A stretch of 14,376 nucleotides of DNA from JAICJR01 sp036555755 (lineage in GTDB: Bacteria > Actinomycetota > Thermoleophilia > Solirubrobacterales > Thermoleophilaceae), in NCBI GenBank assembly GCA_036555755.1, contig DATBKS010000074.1, positions 1-14,376 on the forward strand. The letters run 5' to 3'. The notes beneath the pieces are model-generated. The model was given only the letters and a program-made list of their open reading frames with translations, was not told the DNA's origin and searched no databases. Below, piece after piece: positions 1 to 6,840 of this stretch; position 1 is the stretch's first letter; every line of letters begins with the position of its first letter. Made by a program: the position numbers and the translations under genes.

Positions 1-1
1 C

Positions 2-1501
2 GGCATGACGCCGACCAAGGCGGGCGAGGGCAAGACCACCACGCTCGTCGGCCTCACGCAGGGTCTCGGCGCAATCGGCAAGCGCTCCGTGGCCTGCCTG
101 CGCGAGCCGTCGCTGGGTCCGGTGTTCGGCATCAAGGGCGGCGCCGCCGGCGGCGGCCTCACCCAGGTCGTGCCGATGGAGGACCTGAACCTCCACTTCA
201 CCGGTGACATCCACGCGATCGGCGCCGCCAACAACCTGCTCGCGGCGATGCTCGACGCCTCGATCCTGCACGGCAACCCGCTCAAGATCGACGCGCTGCG
301 CGTCGGCTGGCGCCGCGCCATCGACATGAACGACCGCGCGCTGCGCCAGATGACGATCGGTCAGGGCGGCCGCGCGAACGGCTATCCGCGCGAGACCGGC
401 TTCGACATCACGGCGGCGTCCGAGGTCATGGCGATCCTCGCCGTCTCGCGCGACATCCACGACCTGCGCGCACGGCTCGGCCGCATCACGGTTGCCCAGT
501 CCTACGACGGCGGCAAGCCGATCTTCGCCGAGGACCTCGGCGCCGCCGGCGCGATGACGGTGCTGCTCAAGGACGCGATCAAGCCGAACCTGATCCAGAC
601 GCTCGAGGGCCAGCCGTGCCTCATGCACTGCGGCCCGTTCGCCAACATCGCGCACGGCAACAACTCGCTGCTCGCCGACCTGATCGGCATGAAGCTCGGC
701 GACTACGTCGTCACAGAGTCGGGCTTCGGCTCGGACATGGGCGCGGAGAAGTTCTTCGACATCGTCTGCCGCTTCGGCGGCATCGTGCCGAGCGCTGCCG
801 TGCTCGTCACGACCGTGCGCGCGATCAAGCACCACGGCGGCGTCGAGGACGACCCGCGCGTGGATCGCTCCCAGGCGCTCGCCGCGCTCGAGACCGGCAT
901 GGCCAACGTGCGCCGGCACCTCAACAACATCAAGCAGTACGGCGTGCCGTGCGTGATCGCGGTGAACCGCCGCCCCGGCGACACCAACGAGGAGTGCGAG
1001 CTGGTCAAGAAGATGGCGATGGATGCGGGCGCCTTTGCCGCTGAGGTGAACGAGGGCTTCACGCGCGGCGGGCTCGGCGCGGCCGACCTCGCCTCCGCCG
1101 TGGTGGAGGCCTGCGAGCAGCCGAGCGACTTCCGCTTCCTGTACGAGGACGACTGGACGATCCAGGACAAGATCGAGACCGTCGCTAAGCGCGTCTACGG
1201 CGCCTCGGACGTCTACTTCTATCCCGAGGCGGAGGCCAAGCTCGGCCAGTTCACGCGTGACGGTCTCGGCCACATGCCGATCTGCATGGCGAAGACGCAC
1301 CTGTCGCTGTCGGGCGACGCGACGCTGCTGAATGCGCCCGACGGCTTCACGCTCCCGGTGCGCGACATCCGCGCCTACACAGGCGCGGGCTGGCTCGTCC
1401 CGCTGGCCGGCGACATCATGCAGATGCCTGGTCTGGGGAAGACTCCGGCGGCGCTCAACGTCGACATCGACGGCGAAGGCCGCACGGTCGGGTTGTTCTA
1501 G
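2..1501 (+). CDS. fhs: Formate-tetrahydrofolate ligase (10-formyl-THF synthetase), 5' truncated by window edge
   Basis: Fhs makes 10-formyl-THF from formate, THF and ATP in the cytoplasm, and can run in reverse to yield ATP. The visible 499 codons carry the family's phosphate-binding loop right at the edge (TPTKAGEGKTTT), followed by the hallmark stretches REPSLGPVFGIKGGAAGGG, VPMEDLNLHFTGDIHAI, RETGFDITAASEVMA, KDAIKPNLIQTLE, GPFANIAHGNNS and, near the C-terminus, the MPGLGKTPAALNVDIDGEG segment. The family is usually about 555-560 residues with the loop near residue 65, so roughly 60 N-terminal codons are missing because of the window boundary and not because of a mutation. The reading frame is open without interruption to the TAG stop. 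The ATG at position 5 is an internal Met and not the start. One detail differs from most homologues: the loop has Lys where TPTPAGEGKT is commoner. The gene lies 45 bp upstream of the IclR gene and fits the C1 theme of the following operon. Confidence 0.97.
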   Translation, partial: GMTPTKAGEGKTTTLVGLTQGLGAIGKRSVACLREPSLGPVFGIKGGAAGGGLTQVVPMEDLNLHFTGDIHAIGAANNLLAAMLDASILHGNPLKIDALRVGWRRAIDMNDRALRQMTIGQGGRANGYPRETGFDITAASEVMAILAVSRDIHDLRARLGRITVAQSYDGGKPIFAEDLGAAGAMTVLLKDAIKPNLIQTLEGQPCLMHCGPFANIAHGNNSLLADLIGMKLGDYVVTESGFGSDMGAEKFFDIVCRFGGIVPSAAVLVTTVRAIKHHGGVEDDPRVDRSQALAALETGMANVRRHLNNIKQYGVPCVIAVNRRPGDTNEECELVKKMAMDAGAFAAEVNEGFTRGGLGAADLASAVVEACEQPSDFRFLYEDDWTIQDKIETVAKRVYGASDVYFYPEAEAKLGQFTRDGLGHMPICMAKTHLSLSGDATLLNAPDGFTLPVRDIRAYTGAGWLVPLAGDIMQMPGLGKTPAALNVDIDGEGRTVGLF

Positions 1502-1546
1502 CGGCGGACTCGCGGAAATCCGCCTTGGCGCGAGAATGGTTCGCGC

Positions 1547-2320
1547 ATGGCTGAATCGACCGCCAGGAACGGGCCGCGCCCCGTCGGCTCCGTAGCGCGT
1601 GCCGTCGCGGTGATCGACGTGCTCGCGGCGCACCCCCAGGGGCTGGGGGTGAACGAGGTCGCGCGGCAGGTCGGCGTGAACGCGAGCACCACCTCGCGGC
1701 TGCTGGCGACCCTCGAGCGCAGCGGGATCGTTCAGCGCGAGCCGCGCGGCCCGTACAAGCTCGGCCTCAAGCTCGTCGCCCTCGCCGACGCCGTGCTCGA
1801 CGGCCTAGACATCCGCGACCTCGGGAAGCCGGTGCTGCGCTCGCTCGTCGACGACACGGGGGAGACGGCCACGCTGTCGGTGCCCGGCGCGGGCGAGGCC
1901 GTAACGATCGACTTCATCGCCGGCGACGCGAGCGTGGTGGGCGTGGCGCGGCTTGGCCGCCGCAGCATCGGCCACGCGACCGCTACCGGCAAGGTCGTGC
2001 TCGCCTACCTGGGCGGCGTTCACGAACCGCTCACGGCGTTCACGGGCAAGACGATCACCGAGATGGACGAGCTCGAGCGCGAGCTCGAGCAGGTCCGTTC
2101 ACGCGGGTTCGCCGAGGCGGTGGGGGAACGCGACGCGGATCTCGTGGCCGTCGCGGTGCCGGTGTTCGACCGCTCCGGCTCGCTCGTGGGGATCCTCGGC
2201 GTGCAGGGTCCGCTCGGGCGCTTCACCGCCGCCCGCCGCAAGGAGCTGCTGCCCGTCCTGCGCGAGCACGGCGAGGCGCTCACCCGTGCCCTCGGGGGTA
2301 AATCGCCCAATCGGGCTTGA
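1547..2320 (+). CDS. IclR-family transcriptional regulator
   Basis: A 257-residue protein of typical IclR length. Residues about 14-72 form the winged helix-turn-helix: SVARAVAVIDVLAAHPQGLGV, then the recognition-helix segment NASTTSRLLATLERSGIVQR and the wing GPYKLGLKLV. Residues about 85-250 form the GAF-like effector domain, including the conserved ATATGKVVLAYL segment (about 145-155), a RGFAEAVGERDADLVAVAVP segment (about 186-205) and the closing GSLVGILGVQGPLGRF. IclR proteins are usually dimers or tetramers that bind about 15-bp palindromes and respond to a small metabolite. The start ATG is preceded by only a weak purine stretch. The gene is co-directional with the sox-type operon and its stop lies 29 bp before two 15-bp palindromes (2350-2385), so I infer that it controls that operon. 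The ligand (for example sarcosine, dimethylglycine or another methylated amine) and the sign of regulation cannot be read from the sequence. Confidence 0.93.
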   Translation: MAESTARNGPRPVGSVARAVAVIDVLAAHPQGLGVNEVARQVGVNASTTSRLLATLERSGIVQREPRGPYKLGLKLVALADAVLDGLDIRDLGKPVLRSLVDDTGETATLSVPGAGEAVTIDFIAGDASVVGVARLGRRSIGHATATGKVVLAYLGGVHEPLTAFTGKTITEMDELERELEQVRSRGFAEAVGERDADLVAVAVPVFDRSGSLVGILGVQGPLGRFTAARRKELLPVLREHGEALTRALGGKSPNRA

Positions 2321-2345
2321 GTTCCGCCGCGACTGGCGCTAGGCT
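2317..2345 (+). promoter_or_regulatory. Predicted sigma-70-type promoter of the sox/C1 operon
   Basis: TTGAGT (2317-2322) and TAGGCT (2340-2345) are separated by exactly 17 bp, matching a housekeeping -35/-10 pair (TTGA core, TAnnnT). The -35 overlaps the stop codon region of the iclR gene. The expected transcription start is near 2351-2354, giving a leader of about 80 nt before the oxidoreductase start at 2435. Prediction from pattern only. Confidence 0.55.
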
Positions 2346-2349
2346 CGTC

Positions 2350-2385
2350 CTGCCAATAGGGCAACAGCTATTGCCCATACGGCAA
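2350..2385. promoter_or_regulatory. Two tandem 15-bp palindromic operators, probable IclR binding sites
   Basis: The right site is a perfect palindrome, TTGCC-CATAC-GGCAA (2371-2385). The left site is the same pattern with one mismatch, CTGCC-AATAG-GGCAA (2350-2364). Their centres (2357 and 2378) are 21 bp apart, two helical turns, so two protein dimers would sit on the same DNA face. The whole 36-bp block also has partial dyad symmetry around AGCT at 2366-2369, with GGGCAA and TTGCCC facing each other. Half-site length, 5-bp spacer and position next to an iclR gene fit known IclR-family operators. The block covers the predicted transcription start, which suggests repression, possibly relieved by substrate. 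Confidence 0.7.
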
Positions 2386-2403
2386 CGCCCAGTCTGACGC
2401 CCT

Positions 2404-2430
2404 GCGGACGGCGGACTGTGGATGGCGGAC
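2404..2430 (+). repeat. Heptanucleotide tandem repeat (GCGGACN)4 in the operon leader
   Basis: Four consecutive heptamers of the form GCGGACN, the third diverged to GTGGATG, fill 27 nt just upstream of the oxidoreductase start codon. The same 27-nt block occurs at 5392-5418 with only two differences. Its purine-rich GGCGGAC may serve as the weak ribosome-binding region of the next gene, since no better Shine-Dalgarno sequence is visible. Confidence 0.75.
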
Positions 2431-2434
2431 GCGC

Positions 2435-3727
2435 ATGGCTAACCAACTCCCAGCCTCAACTCGCACGCTCGTGATCGGCGCGGGCGTCCACGGTCTCTCA
2501 ACCGCCTGGCACCTCGCCGCCGCGGGCGAGGAGGTGCTGGTGGTCGACAAGACGTCCATCGCGGCGGGCGCCTCCGGCATCGCCTGCGGCGTGATCCGGA
2601 ACAACTACTTCCAGCCCGCGATGAGCGAGCTGATGGCGGCGTGCGTCGAGATCTGGGAGTCCGATCCGGAGGCGCTCCACTACCACGGCTCCGGCTACAT
2701 CGCCCTCGGCCCGGAGAGCCAGGAGTCCGACCTCGTCGAGGTGTATGAGCGCCAGCAGCGCATCGGCTACCCGTCCGAGCTGATCACGGGCGAGCAAGAA
2801 GTGGCCGAGCACATGCGCGGCCTGTTCGACGACTGGCGCGCCCCCGGCCTCACCGTCTGCCTGCACGAGCACGCCGGTGGCTACGCGTTCAACAAGGAGT
2901 CGATGCTGGGGTTGGCCGACAAGGCGCGCGGCGCTGGCGCGAGCATTGTCGAGGGTGTCGAGGTATCGAGTTTCGAGTATCGAGATGATGGTTCCGTCGC
3001 TCGCGTGAAGACCAGCGCCGGCGACATCGACGTCGAGCAGGTCGTCGTCGCCGTCGGCCCGTGGGTCGCTGGCCTGTGGGAGATGCTCGGGCTGCCGGAC
3101 AAGATCGACGTGCGCCAGCCGGACGGCGACGTCGCCCACGACGTGCCGATGTGGACCTACTGGTACCTCCAGGAGGGTGAGGTGGACGTCGACCCGGCGA
3201 CCTTCATCACCAACGACGGCAAGTCGTCGCCGGTTCTGCACATCGACAGCGCGTCACCACTCGAGACCGACGACGGCCGCCTCGTGACGGACGAGCCCTG
3301 GGGCATCTACTTCAAGCCCGACCGCCACAGCGTGCAGGGCGGCGCGGCTCCGCTTCAGAAGGGCCACACCTTCGATGTCGACCCCTATCCGACCGGCACG
3401 GTCGACCCCGACTTCCCGGACATGTGGTGCGCGGCGCTCTCGCACTGCCTCGGCCGCTTCGAGGGCAGCCGCGACAAGTACATGCAGGTGCGCTCCGGCG
3501 GCGTCGGGGCGTTCACCGCGGACAACTTCCCGGTGTTCGACTTCATGGCACCGAACGTCTACGTGGCCGCGGACTCGAACCACGGCTACAAGATGATCGC
3601 GGTCGGCCGCGAGATCGCGCGCGTGCTGCGCGGCGAGCACTCGACGCTGCTCCACCCGTTCCGCTTCGAGCGCTTTGCCACCGGCGACCTCCATCCGGTA
3701 TCCCACAGCCCGTACCCCTGGAGCTGA
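2435..3727 (+). CDS. FAD-dependent amine oxidoreductase, DadA/SoxB-like paralogue
   Basis: A 430-residue cytoplasmic flavoprotein of the D-amino-acid oxidase/sarcosine oxidase superfamily. The N-terminal dinucleotide-binding fold is clear: TLVIGAGVHGLSTAWHLAAAG (GxGxxG at 15-20), ending with the acidic VVDK that binds the FAD ribose. The next flavin-contact segment is GIACGVIRNNYFQPAMSELM (48-67), and the C-terminal flavin closure is VYVAADSNHGYKMIAVGREIARVL (375-398). It occupies the place where soxB normally stands, just before soxD, but the true SoxB is encoded later at 7501. Aligned by eye, SoxB's GGIIRHDAVVW corresponds to GGYAFNKESML here, so the His that anchors FMN covalently in SoxB is Asn153. 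It is therefore probably an FAD-only enzyme for a related N-methylated or secondary amine, such as dimethylglycine; the substrate is not decidable. Residues 177-184 are encoded by a heptamer repeat with codons rare in this gene. The next gene starts after a 3-nt gap. Confidence 0.85.
   Translation: MANQLPASTRTLVIGAGVHGLSTAWHLAAAGEEVLVVDKTSIAAGASGIACGVIRNNYFQPAMSELMAACVEIWESDPEALHYHGSGYIALGPESQESDLVEVYERQQRIGYPSELITGEQEVAEHMRGLFDDWRAPGLTVCLHEHAGGYAFNKESMLGLADKARGAGASIVEGVEVSSFEYRDDGSVARVKTSAGDIDVEQVVVAVGPWVAGLWEMLGLPDKIDVRQPDGDVAHDVPMWTYWYLQEGEVDVDPATFITNDGKSSPVLHIDSASPLETDDGRLVTDEPWGIYFKPDRHSVQGGAAPLQKGHTFDVDPYPTGTVDPDFPDMWCAALSHCLGRFEGSRDKYMQVRSGGVGAFTADNFPVFDFMAPNVYVAADSNHGYKMIAVGREIARVLRGEHSTLLHPFRFERFATGDLHPVSHSPYPWS
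2963..2984 (+). repeat. In-frame heptamer repeat (GTATCGA)3 inside the oxidoreductase gene
   Basis: Three adjoining heptamers, GTATCGA GTTTCGA GTATCGA, are followed by G. TCGAG occurs five times between 2949 and 2984. The encoded codons (AGT, TAT, CGA, then GAT GAT) are unlike the surrounding G/C-ending codons. The repeat unit of 7 does not match codon period, so each copy is read in a different frame. Confidence 0.6.
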
Positions 3728-3730
3728 CCC

Positions 3731-3997
3731 GTGTCCTTCGTTCTCACCTGTCCCAACTGCGGCGTGCGTGAGGTCACCGACTTCGGCTTCGGTGGAGAGG
3801 TGACGAAGCGGCCGAAGGAGCGTCCGAGCCAGCGCCAGCTCAACGAGTACAACTACTTCCGACGCAACGTCGCGGGCGTGCAGCGCGAATGGTGGTACCA
3901 CCGCTCCGGCTGCCGCACCTGGTTCCTCGCCGAACGCGACACGCGCACCAACGAGGTCATGTGGACCGCGCTCCCCGAGGAGGCACCGCAGGCATGA
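3731..3997 (+). CDS. soxD: Sarcosine oxidase delta subunit
   Basis: An 88-residue zinc-binding subunit of heterotetrameric sarcosine oxidase. Visible zinc ligands are Cys7 and Cys10 (CPNCG), His57 and Cys61 (HRSGC), the Cx2C...Hx3C arrangement of the family. The family signature around them is also present: NYFRRNVAGVQREWWYH and GCRTWFLAERDTRTNEV, where arginines and aromatics pack against the alpha subunit. In known structures SoxD has a structural role and no catalytic centre. Translation starts at GTG 3731, preceded by GGAG at 3720-3723 with a 7-nt spacer, which lies in the end of the upstream gene and supports this start. The stop overlaps the soxA start as ATGA. Length is close to the usual 90-100 residues. 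Confidence 0.95.
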   Translation: MSFVLTCPNCGVREVTDFGFGGEVTKRPKERPSQRQLNEYNYFRRNVAGVQREWWYHRSGCRTWFLAERDTRTNEVMWTALPEEAPQA

Positions 3998-6840
3998 CGG
4001 ACCGCCTTCCGGAGCAGCCCGGCGAGCGCATCAACCGCGCCAAGGTGCTCTCGTTCGAGTTCGACGGCAAGCCCGTCGAGGCGCTCGAGGGCGACACGAT
4101 CGGCTCCGCGCTGTTCGCTAGCGGCCAGCGCACCTTCTCGCGCAGCTTCAAGTACCACCGCCGCCGCGGCCTCATGTGCTGCGCCGGCCAGTGCCCCAAC
4201 TGCCTGGTGGCGGTCGACGGCTCGCCCGGCGTGCGCGCCTGCACCGAGCCCGTGCGCGCGGGGATGAAGGTCGAGCACATGAACGCGATGCCCACGCTCG
4301 ACTTCGACCTGATGTCCGCCACCGACCGCTTCGCCGGGCCGTTCACGCCGCCCGGCTTCTACTACAAGACCTTCATTCGCCCGCGGCGCTTCTGGCCGCT
4401 GTACGAGAAGTTCCTGCGCAACGCCGCGGGCCTCGGCACGCTCCCTCACGAGCCGGGCGAGGAGCGGGAATGGCGCACCGAGTACCGCCGCCGCCACACG
4501 GACGTGCTCGTGGTCGGCGGAGGTGCGGCAGGGCTGAGCGCAGCGATCGCGGCCGCCGAGACCGGCGCGGACGTGGTGCTCGTGGACGAGGGCGCGGAGC
4601 TCGGCGGCGGGCTCCTCGTCGAGGGCAGGCACGAGCGGGCGCGCGAGCTCGCGGACCAGGCACGCGCTGCCGGTGTCGAGCTGCTCACGAACGCACCGGC
4701 GCTCGCGTACTTCGACGGCCTCGTGGCGGTCTGGGAGGGCTCGACTCTCCATCAGATCCGCGCACAGCGGCACGTTTTCGCCACCGGCTCGGTCGAGCAG
4801 CCGCTCGTGTTCGCGGGCAACGACCTGCCGGGCGTGATGCTGTCCGGCGGCGCGCGTCGGCTGGCGGCGCTCTACGCGGTCAAGCCGGGCACCGCCGCGG
4901 TGGTGGCGACCACATCGGACCGCGGTCTCGACGCGGCGCTCGCCCTGCAGGACGCGGGCGTGGCGATTCGCGCGGTGGCCGACCTGCGCGAGCAGCCGAG
5001 CGAGAAGGCGGGCGCGCTCGCCAGCGCGGGCATCGAGGTCCTGCAGGGCTGGACCGTCGTCGCGTCGAAGGGCCGCCGCCAGGTGACCGGCGCCGTGCTC
5101 GAGCCACTCGGCGGCGGCAAGAAGCGCAGCTTCGACTGCGACCTCCTCGTGGTCTCCGGCGGCACCGCCCCGGCCACCTCTCTCATCAGCCAGGCCGGCG
5201 GCAAGAACGCCTACGACGCAACCCGCGCCCACTTCGCTCTCACCGAGCTCCCCGACATGGTGCTGGCCGCCGGCGAGGTGGCAGGCGAAGCCGACTACGA
5301 ACACTCCGGAATCCGAGCCGGCCTGAAGGCAGCCCACGACCTGAACTACGGCGACGAGGCATCGAGAGCCCGCGCAGCATCCCTTAGCCCGGCGGACGGC
5401 GGACTGCGGACGGCGGACCCAGTCGCAGAGCCGCCACCTGTGTCAGGCAGTGGCAAGTGTTTTGCATGTCTTTGCGAAGACGTCACCGCCAAGGACATCC
5501 ACCTGAGCGTTGAGGAGGGCTACGACTCGATCGAGCTCTCCAAGCGCTACACGACGGTGACGATGGGCCCCTGCCAGGGCCGCATGTGCCAGCTGCCTGC
5601 GGTACGCCTGATGTCAAAGGAGACGGGGGAGAGCCTTGAAAGCGTTGGCACGACGACCGCACGTCCCCCGTGGTCAACCGTGCCGATGGGCGCGCTCGCC
5701 GGCCGCCCGTTCGAGCCCGCGAAACGCTCGCCGATTCATGGTCGCCAGCGCGAGCAGGGCGCGACAGTGATGTGGGCGGGCGACTGGCGGCGCGCCTACG
5801 ACTACGGCGACCCCGAGGGTGAGGCGATGGCGGTGCACCAGAGCGCCGGCCTGATCGACGTCTCGACCCTCGGCAAGCTGCTCGTGCGCGGGCCGGAGGC
5901 GGGCGAGTTCCTCGACCGCCTCTACCCGAACCGCTTCTCCAACCTGAAGACCGGCCGCGTGCGCTACGGCGTGCTCACGAGCGACGCAGGCCGGATCACC
6001 GACGACGGGACGGTCTGCCGCCTCGACGACGAGACGTTCTACGTCACCACGACGTCGAGCGGCGCGGGTGCGGTGGAGCAATGGTTCTCCTGGTGGCTCG
6101 CCGACTGGCGCATGGACCTGACGCTCACCGACGTGACTCAGGGACTCGCGGCCGTGAACCTGGCGGGCCCGGCGGCGCGCGAGATCATGGGCCGGCTCAC
6201 CGACCTCGACGTGTCGAACGAGGCGTTCCCGTACCTCGACGGCCAGCGCGGCAAGGTGGCGGGCGTCCCGTGCCTGATCCTGCGCATCGGCTTCGTGGGC
6301 GAGCTCGGCTATGAGATTCACTTTCCGACCGCGTACGGCGAGCACGTCTGGGACCAGCTCCTCGAGGCGGGCGCGGAGTTCGGCATCCGGCCGTTCGGCC
6401 TCGAGCCGCAGCGCATCCTGCGCCTCCAGAAGATGCACATCCTCGTCGGGCAGGACACCGACTCCGAGTCGAACCCCTACGCGGCCGCGATGCCTTGGAT
6501 CGTGAAGCTCGACAAGGAGGAGGACTTCATCGGCAGGTGGGCGCTCGAGCGCGCCTCGCAGGTGCCGTCGGAGACCGCGCTCGTCGGCTTCACGATGCAG
6601 AACGGCTACGTGCCCACCGAGGGCGCAGTGGTGGTCGATGAGCAGGGCACGCCGGCCGGCCAGGTGACGAGCGCGCGCTACTCGCGGAAGCTCGGCCAGG
6701 TGATCGGCATGGCATGGGTGCCCGCCGCGCTCGCCCAGGATGGCGCCGGCATCGTGATCTCGGACGAGAGCGCGACCTACCCGGCCGACGTCGTCACGCG
6801 CCCGTTCTACGACCCCGACGGGGAGATCCTGCGCTCATGA
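3994..6840 (+). CDS. soxA: Sarcosine oxidase alpha-type subunit with intact 2Fe-2S cysteine sets and THF-binding GcvT domain
   Basis: A 948-residue subunit that binds NAD and THF; it captures the carbon removed from the N-methyl substrate as 5,10-methylene-THF. Order of domains: a Fer2_4 ferredoxin-like domain (about 20-105) with Cys62, Cys67, Cys70 and Cys83; a dinucleotide-binding domain with GGGAAG at 175-180, ending with LAAGEVAGEADYEHSGIRAG; a polar linker (about 455-487); a BFD-like domain with Cys492-x-Cys494 and Cys527-x4-Cys532; a GcvT domain from about 590, including LQKMHILVGQDTD (811-823); and the GcvT C-terminal barrel (about 846-948). Classical sarcosine oxidases have lost both cysteine sets; this protein resembles related cyanide-synthase and proline-dehydrogenase-type alpha subunits in keeping them. 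The start at 3994 is chosen because it overlaps the soxD stop (ATGA), has GAGGAGG at 3977-3983, and the 35 codons upstream in frame look non-homologous. The stop overlaps the soxG start. Confidence 0.95.
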   Translation: MTDRLPEQPGERINRAKVLSFEFDGKPVEALEGDTIGSALFASGQRTFSRSFKYHRRRGLMCCAGQCPNCLVAVDGSPGVRACTEPVRAGMKVEHMNAMPTLDFDLMSATDRFAGPFTPPGFYYKTFIRPRRFWPLYEKFLRNAAGLGTLPHEPGEEREWRTEYRRRHTDVLVVGGGAAGLSAAIAAAETGADVVLVDEGAELGGGLLVEGRHERARELADQARAAGVELLTNAPALAYFDGLVAVWEGSTLHQIRAQRHVFATGSVEQPLVFAGNDLPGVMLSGGARRLAALYAVKPGTAAVVATTSDRGLDAALALQDAGVAIRAVADLREQPSEKAGALASAGIEVLQGWTVVASKGRRQVTGAVLEPLGGGKKRSFDCDLLVVSGGTAPATSLISQAGGKNAYDATRAHFALTELPDMVLAAGEVAGEADYEHSGIRAGLKAAHDLNYGDEASRARAASLSPADGGLRTADPVAEPPPVSGSGKCFACLCEDVTAKDIHLSVEEGYDSIELSKRYTTVTMGPCQGRMCQLPAVRLMSKETGESLESVGTTTARPPWSTVPMGALAGRPFEPAKRSPIHGRQREQGATVMWAGDWRRAYDYGDPEGEAMAVHQSAGLIDVSTLGKLLVRGPEAGEFLDRLYPNRFSNLKTGRVRYGVLTSDAGRITDDGTVCRLDDETFYVTTTSSGAGAVEQWFSWWLADWRMDLTLTDVTQGLAAVNLAGPAAREIMGRLTDLDVSNEAFPYLDGQRGKVAGVPCLILRIGFVGELGYEIHFPTAYGEHVWDQLLEAGAEFGIRPFGLEPQRILRLQKMHILVGQDTDSESNPYAAAMPWIVKLDKEEDFIGRWALERASQVPSETALVGFTMQNGYVPTEGAVVVDEQGTPAGQVTSARYSRKLGQVIGMAWVPAALAQDGAGIVISDESATYPADVVTRPFYDPDGEILRS
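5392..5418 (+). repeat. Heptanucleotide tandem repeat (GCGGACN)4 inside soxA
   Basis: Four heptamers GCGGACG, GCGGACT, GCGGACG, GCGGAC make a 27-nt block that matches 2404-2430 at 25 of 27 positions. Here it is translated in frame as part of the linker (ADGGLRTAD, residues about 467-475) between the NAD-type domain and the BFD-like domain of SoxA. The codons just after it (5455-5487) are unusually A/T-rich for this gene (TGT, TTT, GCA, TGT, CTT). Confidence 0.75.

Noticed and set aside
1503..1524. Hairpin GGCGGA-N10-TCCGCC between fhs and iclR as a terminator
   Set aside because: The stem is only 6 bp, there is no T-run after it, and such pairs arise often in GC-rich DNA. It may still be a weak structure.
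2404..2430. Short repeats as a CRISPR array or attachment site
   Set aside because: Units are 7 nt, directly tandem with no spacers, and no cas, integrase or transposase gene is in the window.
2346..2434. Possible riboswitch (for example glycine) in the operon leader
   Set aside because: The leader is about 80 nt and is mostly explained by the palindromes and the heptamer repeat; I see none of the conserved glycine-aptamer segments.
3889..3993. In-frame upstream extension of soxA (35 codons), and similar extensions of soxG (from 6714) and folD (from 8749)
   Set aside because: The extensions run inside the preceding genes in another frame, are rich in Arg, and lack homology. Start codons overlapping the previous stop (ATGA or TGATG) fit the whole operon.
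3853..5337. Long minus-strand open frame (494 codons) opposite soxA
   Set aside because: It lies wholly against well-supported soxD/soxA, is built of Arg/His/Ala/Gly/Val-rich low-information sequence and shows no family motif. Long antisense frames are expected at this G+C content. The same reasoning removes 7435-8538, 9411-10601, 10761-12017, 11981-13003 and 13054-14328 on the minus strand.
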